DNA from: Gigaspora rosea
Lineage: Eukaryota; Glomeromycota; Glomeromycetes; Diversisporales; Gigasporaceae
Assembly: GCA_003550325.1 (NCBI GenBank)
Contig: QKWP01000140.1
Coordinates: forward strand, 223,201-287,200
DNA length: 64,000 bases
Direction: 5' to 3'
Below are positions 37,037 through 46,556 of this stretch, piece after piece (positions within the stretch are counted from its first letter, which is position 1; every line of letters starts with the position of its first letter). Below the pieces are notes generated by a model. The model worked only from the letters and a program-made list of their open reading frames with translations, had not been told where the DNA came from and made no database searches. The translations under genes were made by a program, and so were the position numbers.

Positions 37037-38028
37037 CAGTCGTCCCTCTCTATAACCACCAAGTCCGTCGCACCCTATTTTGGTAATTGTAAAGAGGTGT
37101 GACTATAAATAAAATACCTCATGTTATCTATAGGCGAAATGTAGCATGCTTCCATTTAAAACTTTTTTTCTTACTAAGTTAATGATACATGCACACTAAT
37201 TAAAAGTTGTAAAGCTCACCGAGATGCATGTAAATGTGTTTAGTTCATTCAAATCAACCTAGTGGATGGCGAGATATCGTCAAAAAACAATTGACTGACT
37301 ATATAATCTCTATGTAAACAAATTTGTTTATATAAGAGATTTTGTATAGTCAGCAATCATTTTTGACGATATCTTACCATCCACTGGGTTGATTTAGATG
37401 ATCTAACCACTCTTAGATGCGTCTCAACGAGCTCTACAACTTTCAATTAGTGGGCATATATTGTTAACTTAGTAAGAAAAAAAGTTTTAAATGGAAGCAA
37501 TCCACATTTCGCCTATAGTGATTTTTATATGTACCGGTAATCTCTGTCACGAATTTTTATATAGTTGGCCAATTGTTTTTTGATGATAACTGCTATCCAC
37601 TAGGCTGATTTGGATGATCTAACCACCATTAGATGCATCTCGACGAGCTCTACAACTTTAATTAGTGGACTTGTATTGTTAACTTAGTAAGAAAAAATCT
37701 TTTAGATGGAAGTACTCCACATTTCGCCTATAGGATCACTCTCCAGTTGACAGGCGGATTATCAATTAATAGATAATTTTAAATATACGTGAATATGAAA
37801 ATTGGCCAATCAGATTATATAATCCATATTTAGTTAAAAATTGGTAACTATAATGAAGGTTTTTTATTAATAAAATTGTTAAAAAATCAAATTTTCATGG
37901 TGATAGTGATTATAAGCGATTTGTGACTATAATGAGGTTTTTTTACTATGTTTGAGTCTGTTGCACAAAATTTGGTGCTTAAATAGAGGTGTGACTATAT
38001 GGGGTGTGACTATAGGGAGGTCTGACTG
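37037..38028. mobile_element. pogo-like non-autonomous element with internal palindrome, 992 bases
   Basis: Ends CAGTCGTCCCTCTCTATAAC and CTATAGGGAGGTCTGACTG, flanked by TA (37035-37036, 38029-38030). Inside, an arm of about 180 bases ('gcgaaatgtagcatgcttcc' ... 'ctagtggatggcgagatatc') is followed by its inverted copy (37335-37515) and then by a third copy in that same inverted orientation (37545-37740). The arm is related to the arm of the MITE at 38419-38948. No transposase. Confidence 0.75.
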
Positions 38029-38418
38029 TAGTTATTTGACATAACTTCTTGGGCTCAAACATCAGACAATGTCTGAAAATATCCGCATTTGACAAATATA
38101 GCTCAGATATCCAAAATGTACAATGCTACTCTTAGGTGACCCAAGTAATGCCAATTTGGGTCCAATCTCTATATATTTGCAATGCGAGTTGAGTTCCAAG
38201 CTTGACTCAGAACCAGACTTTAATAAAACTCAACTCTCTTTGAACTTTTAAAATCCCTACTTGCAACTAATTAGCTAGCATACATATTACATGTATACAA
38301 TAACCTTGATTTATAAAAAATATTTTGATTGGTTAATAGGGTTAGATACTAAATTAACATATGGAAGTGTCAATAGAAACCAAGCAAATTGTTTCTAAAT
38401 AAAATTTTTAAACATTAA

Positions 38419-38948
38419 TTGGTGATCCACCAGTCAACCAGAGAGTCATTATAGTAAAAAGTGACTCAGATTACTATATAAATTTACTATAGTGCGAATA
38501 TGGCGTGCATGTATTTAAAACTTTTTTTATACTAAGTTAATCATCTTTCTGGCTTAAGAGACTTTTGTAAAGCTCATTAAAACGCATCTAATGGTGGTTA
38601 GAGCGTCAAAATCGGCTTGGTGGATGCCAAGATATCTTTAAAAAACCTTTCTTTTACTATGTAAATTTTCTTGCAAACAATACTATTATTTGCAAGAAAA
38701 TTTACATAGTAAAAGAAAGGTTTTTTAAAAGATATCTTGGCATCTACCAAGCCGATTTTGATGCTCTAACCACCATTAGATGCGTTTTAATGAGCTTTAC
38801 AAAGTCTCTTAAGCCAGAAAGATGATTAACTTAGTATAAAAAAAAGTTTTAAATACGTGCACGCCACATTCGCACTATAATAAATTTATATAGTAATCTG
38901 AGTCACTTTTTACTATGATGACTTTCTGGTTGACTGGTGGATCACCAA
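38419..38948. mobile_element. Long palindromic MITE, TTAA target
   Basis: 530 bases, nearly a perfect inverted repeat around 38680: 'ttggtgatccaccagtcaac' on the left, complement on the right. It is flanked by TTAA (38415-38418 and 38949-38952), suggestive of a piggyBac-type target, although TA within it cannot be excluded. The arms share 'aaaactttttttatactaagttaa' type sequence with 37037-38028. Non-coding. Confidence 0.75.
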
Positions 38949-39092
38949 TTAAAATATCTATGAGCTTTACTAATAATTATATTCTGGTTAAGATAAGTAA
39001 GAAACCATAATCGGGGTTTTAAAGGAATACGACAAGTATAATAGGCAAAAGTATTAATACCTTGGGGTTGGTAATTGCTTAAGATTGAATGG

Positions 39093-39131
39093 NTACTATG
39101 ATGACTCTCTGGTTGACTGGTGGATCACCAA
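39093..39131. other. Single N followed by a second right end of the TTAA MITE
   Basis: After the N at 39093 the last 38 bases of the 38419-38948 MITE appear again ('gatgactctctggttgactg'), and then the outer MITE continues. This looks like two contigs joined within a repeat. Confidence 0.8.
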
Positions 39132-40554
39132 TTAAGTTAAAGTATCTAAACAACTAATAAAAAAAATTTTTATCAAGTATGGTTTAATAGTTTAGATATT
39201 TAACTTAATTTTTAAAAAAATTTACTTAGAAACAATTTGCTTGGTTTCTACTAACACCCCATATGAAGTTTTCAGCATGTTACAAATTCGTAAACTATAT
39301 GTTAGTCACAGTTGTTGCTTAATTCCTCGAAAGTTAGTTCCCCCAGCCCATTTCTCTGACACTATATCCCGACAGAATGTTTCACCTACAGCATTTTTTG
39401 TTGACAGGATCTTTTCTCGCATACCATGTTTTAGACCTTCCTTTTCTTAACATGACATATTTTTGAAAAGATATTTTACTGACATAACATATTTTAGAAA
39501 GAATATTTTTCTGACATGACATGTTTCTTCATCTTTTTCCAACAAGATCTTTTCTCGATTAGAAATATAATTATTGGGTAGAGTGATATATTCATGTTCA
39601 TCACATCACATGATTAAGCACTTAGCCTAAATTAGGGTTATAGTTAGAGTTAGATTAGGGTTAGGTGATAGTATAATTTAGGCTGAGTTGATAGTGCAGT
39701 AAACAAATAATGTAGTTGCATGATTTCACATAATGTGATGATCACTAGTATCATGGTGAAATGCAGCATACGGGGTATTTGGATGGAAATAAGGACAAAA
39801 TGATCGAATGATCATTAGGTTGTACACATAATGCACATGATCGATCAGAAATTATGAGGTCGATGAATGATCAATTATATGCAAGTCAATATTACGCAAG
39901 AGCATATTGAAGTAAGATTATTAAATATGCATAAACAATGTAGTAATATCTATGGTTAGTAAAATTATGGGCCAACTCAAATGTTACACAAGTTTAATTG
40001 TAATACAAAAATTGTCATTTTATATAAAAATCATATAATATTCATATGTATTATGTTCAACTAGCCAAAGTCTTGATTATTAATTTTTTTAAAAATAACA
40101 CGTTTACTGAGATGTATTTTTTTGAGACAAAGGTAAGTAATTAATAATAAAGAAATTTTATAGCTGTTCTTTTATTGTTAAAAAAACTGAATCATATATT
40201 TACGCTCAATTATTGTAAGATGAAATTAGTAAGTAATAAAACAATAGTAACAAAGTCTTGCTACTATTTGATAAGCTAAAAAAAGCTTGTCTTACCAGTT
40301 TGCCAACCACTTAAGAATAAACCAGACCTGTAGTCTGTAAACATATATGCCTAGGCTATTTTGATCTTTTCTCATATTGTTGTAGTAAAATATGAGATCG
40401 AGACCATTCTCTTTCATTATTTTGATTGTGATCTAACTGGGCTTTTCTTATCTAAATTATGAGTTCTTAAACTTTCTTTCCTATTATAATTACGACGTGA
40501 TGGTAACCTGGATGTGCTTGTTAATTAAGATCTAATCTGCCTAATAATAAAAAT

Positions 40555-40740
40555 TCAACCTACTGCTTTTTAAAAACTAAACCTACCACCTGTCTAAACC
40601 AACCTATCCAACCTATTTATAGTTTAGAACTAGCCTATTTGAAAAAACCGAACCCACCACTTGTCTAAACCAACCTATCCAACCTATTTATAGTTTAGAA
40701 CCAGCCTATTTGTAGTTTAGAATTAGCCTACTAAATCTAA
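40555..40740. repeat. Tandem repeat, unit about 85 bases
   Basis: Two units with 'ctgtctaaaccaacctatcc' and 'aacctatttatagtttagaa', plus a partial third. Inside the MULE-like element. Confidence 0.7.
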
Positions 40741-41499
40741 CTCAATTTACAATCTATATGGTTTAAAACCCATATTATTAAATGTATATAAAATTAAAAA
40801 AAATAATAAATAAAATTAAAGTCCAAATTTTAAAAATTCTTTATTTATTATATTTATTTTTGCATACTCAAAACTTATTTAATATATAATGAAACTTGAT
40901 TCTTAAAAAAACACGCAATGTTCTTCAAAATCGATTCATTCGCATTAAATACGTTATTTAGCCTATGAGGGTAAGGATCATTATTAATTGACGAACTAAA
41001 ACCAGCAAATCATAAATGTTTACTACCATCATGATACCTTTCAAATCATTTCGTTCATATTAACTAGCATGTAAATAAAGATTATTAGTGGTGAAACTAA
41101 AATCATCAGTTCAAAATTAAGATATAAATGCTATACCGTTATAACATCTTCATTCAGTCCATAAATATAAAATCAGTTGTGACTAAGTGGAGTTAAAATC
41201 AGTAAACAAAAAAAAATAAAATAAAATAAAAGGTCACAAATCAATAACATAAAATACATATCTTTTGCGAATTATTCTTGTGCCCTTTGCAAATCTGCTC
41301 TAGTTCCATGCTCTAGTTCCATGCTATTCTTGTTCTAAAAATCTACTAAATATCTATACATAGGCCACCCACAATAAATGAAAAATCTATATACTTCTAA
41401 AATTTCTTTCTAATAGTACAAACTCTCTACCATGTACTAGACCCAGGTCTGATATAAGTTTTAATATTGGTGAATATAAGACTGTAAGAGATCCAGATC

Positions 41500-42600
41500 T
41501 AGAGGTGGGCATTATGCGCATGCATGCATGCTTGCATTATGCATGTGCATGGTTCAACAATCTAAATACCAAAATGCCCATACAAAAAAAAAAAATAAAA
41601 ATAATAATAATACTATCATTATATAATTCTGCTCTATAAATCTCTGAATACAAGTTTTCAATCACATGAATTTAATTATATAAAATAAAGCCCAGTAGAG
41701 TTTGAAATCGAGCTTATGAGCAAGTTTTTATTGAATTCAACAATGTCTTAAACTAACATGTTTAGACAAACATAATTAATATTTATATACTTAAAATAGT
41801 GTTTGGTTAGGTTTTAAAGCATGAACTAACCAATTTAAGCAGAATTACATTTCTAGTTGTGAGCTAGTAAGTATATTGGGTTAGAATAAATTATATATTT
41901 TTGATTTTTGTTATATGACATAAAGCAGTTTTATTTTTGCATGATAAAGATAGTGGATTTTATTTAATTCATGATATGGATTCATTCTATGCATATTATT
42001 TATTTGTACAAGCCCTTAAAAAAAAACCTTGCCAAATTTTAAATTTATATTTTGAAAAAAAAGATTGTAATACTCATGCACAGGTTTTTTTTAATTATAT
42101 TAATTCAAACCAAAACTTTAATATATAATATAATCTATTAAGTAGGTTAGTATGAATTTTTAAATAAATTAGTACAAATAAAAAAATAAAATTATATATC
42201 CATTTCAATTTTCACATTTTGAAATCAGATTAAAATAAAATACAAGCCATTGAAAAATAAATTTTTTTGGGTGCATTTTTTAGAGTAGGGGTTAAAATTA
42301 ATGGGTTAGTCTTAAAGTAGAGTTTAGAGTAGAGTTTATATTAAACAAGTATAAATGAGTTTTAGAAAATTAAATAGAAATGCACATTTCAATTTAATTT
42401 GATTTTATTATGATCTATAAAAATTATTAAGGATTCAAGCTACTTTTTATACATAAATTAACTAATATAAATTTATCAAAAATTTTTTGTAACTAATTGG
42501 TTTTTGATATTATAAATTTTGACTATGCTGCATATATATGCATGCATGCAGTATATTATGCGCATGCATAGTAGCAAAAATACGATTTTGCCCACCTCTA
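41500..42600. mobile_element. hAT-like transposon, 1.1 kb, nested in the MULE
   Basis: Ends TAGAGGTGGGCATTATGCGC and ATTTTGCCCACCTCTA; TAGAGGTGGGCA is a classic hAT terminus. Flanks are 'tccagatc' (41492-41499) and 'tccaggtc' (42601-42608), matching at 7 of 8 bases. Subterminal 'gcatgcatgc' palindromes lie at both ends. A 63-residue frame (41937-42128) has no recognisable relatives. A diverged AGATCATAAT-type MITE (about 42225-42420) sits inside. Confidence 0.85.
42225..42420. mobile_element. MITE with 'AGATCATAAT' ends, diverged inverted copy
   Basis: Read on the minus strand it matches 19310-19509, including 'aaaaaatgcaccc' and telomere-like 'aac...taaccc' words. Third-level nesting: MITE in hAT in MULE. 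Confidence 0.55.
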
Positions 42601-43539
42601 TCCAGGTCTTTTATATGGCAATTTATGGTACTAAATGTTTAAAATGAACGCATATAGGTTAATAAATTCAGAATTTGACAACTTTTATTATTTAAAAGTG
42701 GTATTTAGTTTCTGCGAACACCAATATGCGCTCAATTCCTATACAAACCCACCAGGTGGCAGAAATAGAAGACAACAACAGCCTGTCTTGAATCAGTGGT
42801 CAATTAATACAACCAAAGGTTCTTTGGTATAGTATCGTGAATATTTTTATTATATATTTATATGATTGATACACATATCATTATGCAACATTTTTATTAG
42901 TATATGTTTATAATAAGTTGGCCCCCCCCGTAATTTTACTAACCCTTAGGTAATATAAGAGTAAAAAGGTTGCATGACCGAATTATGAGTAAATTATGAT
43001 GTAACCCATATAATAGTATTTAAGCGAAGAGATGTAATAATAAAAAAGAGTTTTTAGCGTTAGCGTTAGTTTTCATTTCCCCTTAATAAACAAATAAACA
43101 ATTGAAATAAATAAAGCGAATATATAAATAAAACACTTGCCTTAATAATAATAGTATCGTATAAAGTAATTAAATCGGCTAGAGCAAAGTGTATAGTGCT
43201 CGCCGTTCGTGTTAGGCCGTTTTGTGGCTCAGGTCACGAATTTACCCTTGACACTGGGTTTATCATTCTTGTTGGAAAAAGTGCATTCAATAAAACTTAG
43301 TGTCGGAGAAAAGTCAAATTAGAAATATGTCATGTCAGATAAATGTCTTGTCGAAAATAAGAGATGTCAAGGGAAGGAGATGTCAAAAACATGGTATGTC
43401 AACGAAAGATTCTGTCAACAAAAAGTGCTGTAGGTGAAACATTCTGTCGGGGATTTGGTGTCGGAAAAATGAGCTGGTGGGGAACTAACTTTCAGGGAAT
43501 CATACCGTAATCGTTAGTCACATGATTTATAAAGGTGCA

Positions 43540-43665
43540 TGCCCATGGGCATGAGGGGCATGCCCCAGCACAAGGCATGCCCCTATGGGCATGCCTAATT
43601 TTTTTCACGTGCCTAAACCCTAAGGCTAAGAAAACCGCATTATAATTAGGGTTAGGGTTAGAAAA
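43540..43665. repeat. GC-rich hairpin plus telomere-like repeat
   Basis: 'gcatgcccatgggcatgagg' pairs with 'gcccctatgggcatgc' across a loop 'agcacaa'. It is followed near 43615-43660 by 'aaaccctaagg' and 'ttagggttagggttag'. No gene. Confidence 0.6.
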
Positions 43666-45134
43666 ATATAGTGGCCATTGTGACTATTAGTAAAATTTCA
43701 CGAGAAACATTTTAATTAGGACGCAATAGATGGTTTCCTAATAAAAATTAGAGCTATCTGTTTTTTGTAAAAAATTTTTACGTTACATCTGATCTTAAAA
43801 TTCGATCGGCTAAAATTACAGGTTGTGAACAATTTTTTTGTGTTGGAAAGCTAGGGCGTTAGTTTCATCAATAGTCAGGGTTGTGTCAGGAGTTTCGTCA
43901 ATCGTCAAGGGTTTCGTCAGACGCAAATTTGACGAAACCTTTCGTCATCGCAAAAATAATTGCGTCAGGCATCATTAGTACTAATAGAATTCTGTAAATA
44001 TGTTACATATTAAGTCAAGTGCCATTTAAAAATCGGAAGCGGACGACGAAGTTGCCCGCCACATGTACATTGCTAGTTTACAATATAGTAACGAAACTTC
44101 TTTGTGAAGACTTCCATTTAATTGTACGATCCATGGAGTAATTAGAATTTTCTTCGCCAACTTCCTTCATTTTAAATTTAAAGTAATTTGGCTAAGAGTA
44201 TTTGTACGTATTATTATTTACTTTTATAGTATTTCATAGTTTAGATCAGAACAATTATGAAGTCATCTATTAAATGACTCACTATCGGTGGTCAAATTTT
44301 TTAAATGTTGGGTATTTGACAAATATTACATATAAGTTTTAATATAATATTAATTGATATACAAAGTAATGTTAGATAAATCGTAAATCAGAAATCAGAA
44401 ATCATCGATTTCGTTTTTTTATAATTTTGCAAACCGAAAACTTTCATTAAAGAAAAAATCACCAGGTTGTTTGTGATTTCTGATTCTTAAAACTACTGCG
44501 ATATCGTGATATGAAATTATCATATCGGAAGAGTTTTAAGAAATCAGACGATTTTTCTTTAATAATTTTCAAGGGAGGATACAGAATTTTGCAAACCGTA
44601 CTAAATATAATAACAATTTTAGTGTTGACAAATTCTAGTCAAATACTCTAGTTAATGCTGTCATATTAAAACTTGTAATTAGCTAGCCAAGCAATAATAA
44701 TTTCCAGTTTTTTTTTAAATTTTACAACTTTGAGCGAAGGTTCCTTCTTAAAGTTAGTTTTATTTCATTATTCGAAGTTATTTTCAAATTTTACAGACTA
44801 GTAGAATCCGAAAATGGTCTTAAACCTTGAAATTTCCCAGTAAATTACTAAGAAATTTTCGATTAAAGCTTTTAAAAAAATATATATTTATGGACTTTTT
44901 TATAAATTTAATTTCAGTAGATCTGGTTATACTCGTTTGATTAAAAGTTCAGAGCATTTATGAAATTTTTACAAAAAATTTAATAAAAAGAATGCAAACT
45001 AAAAAATTCTGTAGATATGGTTATACTGGCTTGAAAAGTTTTGAGCATCTAAGAAAGTTTTACAAAAAATTTTATAAAAAGAATGCAAGCTAAAAAAAAC
45101 AAAAGTAAAACTACCAGATAAGTAAGTTTAAAAT
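43666..45134. other. Gene-free stretch downstream of the minus-strand gene
   Basis: No gene seen. It contains a small stem 'ggtttcgtca'/'tgacgaaacc' (43908-43944), a region with repeated 'aaatcagaaatca' (44390-44470), and a tandem duplication of about 80 bases (44925-45095, 'agatctggttatactcgttt' and 'agatatggttatactggctt') next to the stop codon of the minus gene, probably in or near its 3' untranslated region. Confidence 0.5.
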
Positions 45135-46556
45135 TCAATGAAATTGTGCGTTATTTTGAATGTTCACGCCATGATTACTAATACTGAAATCGTCAAGACT
45201 TTTAAATGTCACATTAAGTGCATGGGTTATGTTTTTATGCTTTAATAGCAACGGTTTCGAATGCAATAAATTTCTAATACATTTGATGAGATTAATATTA
45301 AGTTTCAACTTTTGTTCAATTTTAATGCAAAATCCTTCCATATTCATAATTTCCCATTGATTCTCAAATTCCTGTCGAGGGATACCTGTTCTAAATCTAG
45401 CAATATTGTCACCCATATAATAATAATCCCATTTATCATGATTAACACCGGAAGTAACTATTTCCCAGTCATTATATGTGGCTTTTAAACCTCTTGTTCT
45501 ATCCATACCTATTTTTGCAGTTGGTGCTGTTCCAACATTCATTTCACAATTTTGGCTCATCCCCACTGTATGTTCAACTACCCTTGGAATTCGCCCTGGT
45601 TTCTTGGCGTTAAATATTTGTTCATAATTAGATCCATCTACATTATTCGGATGTGGTTCAACTATAATTGCAACAGAATCAAGAAAAAAACCATTTTTTA
45701 TATAATCTATTTCACATTTGTGTAAATCGACATTATATGTTAAAATTTTTTGAGTATTCGAACTTGTGACTTCTGCATTAATTTTAGACTGAATTTCAAA
45801 ACTTTGAATATTAATTTTGCCATTATTCCAATTATCTGAATTTATCACTTTTTTCGTATTGTTTTCTCTACATCGGGTTTTTAACCCATAACATTTTTTA
45901 TCTATAAAAGCTGTTGCTGTTGAACGAATATCAAACTCATTTATATTGCGTATATTTTCATTATCAATTCTGTAATTTCTTCCAAAACCATCACCCTCAT
46001 TATTATCTCTAGAATTGTACCCATCATCACCACCATCCTCCCCATTACTATATTCCTTCTTGTCTGTCTGTTTATCTCCAGAGTTTACATTACTTGAAGA
46101 TGAATAATTCGACGTGCTACCATTAACATAAATATTACTGTTTAGTGGTTCACCCCTATAAGTATGATTTTCTTGATCCATTATTATTACCACGACTTCA
46201 AATTCATCTTGAAATACACCCTTGAGTTGTTCTATGATTGAAATATCAAGTGGTTCAGTAGCCCAACATACGATATGTGGAACAGAATGGCCCTCTCGAA
46301 AATCAGGTGCTATAACATATACAGGTTGCGAATCTAAAATGTGATCAATGTCATCTTTTTTACTATTTAATAACTCAAATAATCGCTCAGCTTCAATATA
46401 TGAAGTAGTAGAAGTTCCTGAAAGGATAGACGATTCTATAATGAGCGATTCATGAATTATCTCACTGCTAGCAATATTAAATTGAACACAATTAAAAATA
46501 TTAATAGAGTGAATAAAATCCGCTGCGATAAATTGATTTACTTCGGAATTTATTCT
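45135..46556 (-). CDS. Separated C-terminal part of the minus-strand paralogue (unknown domain)
   Basis: An open frame continuous from about 46556 to the stop at 45135, out of frame with the kinase part just upstream. It corresponds to the linker and C-terminal domain of the plus paralogue: a linker matching 'SQPVYVIAPDFREGHSVPHI', then a low-complexity N/S/G/D-rich stretch, then a domain with conserved 'NGFFLDSVAII', 'GVNHDKWDYYY', 'GFCIKIEQ' and 'HALNVTFKSLDDF'. A net loss of about 8 bases relative to the paralogue (46540-46556) causes the frame change. It could be a real frameshift mutation, a base-call error, or a separately expressed piece; an internal ATG at 46181 ('MDQEN') exists but is not proof of a start. 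The domain has no name I can give. Confidence 0.6.
   Translation of the reverse strand, partial: RINSEVNQFIAADFIHSINIFNCVQFNIASSEIIHESLIIESSILSGTSTTSYIEAERLFELLNSKKDDIDHILDSQPVYVIAPDFREGHSVPHIVCWATEPLDISIIEQLKGVFQDEFEVVVIIMDQENHTYRGEPLNSNIYVNGSTSNYSSSSNVNSGDKQTDKKEYSNGEDGGDDGYNSRDNNEGDGFGRNYRIDNENIRNINEFDIRSTATAFIDKKCYGLKTRCRENNTKKVINSDNWNNGKINIQSFEIQSKINAEVTSSNTQKILTYNVDLHKCEIDYIKNGFFLDSVAIIVEPHPNNVDGSNYEQIFNAKKPGRIPRVVEHTVGMSQNCEMNVGTAPTAKIGMDRTRGLKATYNDWEIVTSGVNHDKWDYYYMGDNIARFRTGIPRQEFENQWEIMNMEGFCIKIEQKLKLNINLIKCIRNLLHSKPLLLKHKNITHALNVTFKSLDDFSISNHGVNIQNNAQFH

Larger units (their letters stand above)
38362..39261. mobile_element. Palindromic MITE, 'GGTGTCAATAG' family, split by another MITE
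   Basis: Left TGGAAGTGTCAATAGAAACC, right GGTTTCTACTAACACCCCA, flanked by TA (38360-38361, 39262-39263). The left part stops at 38418, where another MITE begins; the right part resumes after 39132. The stretch 38949-39093 between two MITE right ends does not belong to either and ends in an N. Confidence 0.7.
39311..43512. mobile_element. Mutator-like (MULE) element, 4.2 kb, non-autonomous
   Basis: Inverted terminal repeats of about 240 bases: 39311-39549 and 43269-43512, sharing 'gaaagttagttcc' and 'cgacagaatgtttcacctac'. A 10-base direct duplication, 'gttagtcaca', lies at 39301-39310 and 43513-43522. Long inverted ends and a 9-11 base duplication are typical of Mutator elements. The ends are dense in 'tgtc' words at 15-25 base spacing. 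The interior has no transposase; it holds a 'accaacctatccaacctattta' tandem repeat (40555-40740) and a nested hAT-like element (41500-42600). Confidence 0.8.

Noticed and set aside
41937-42128. 63-residue frame inside the nested hAT
   Set aside because: Too short, no transposase motif, and the composition matches the background.
43180-43240. Possible tRNA or SINE head ('ggctagagcaaagtgtatagtgc')
   Set aside because: No B box at the right distance and no cloverleaf could be drawn.
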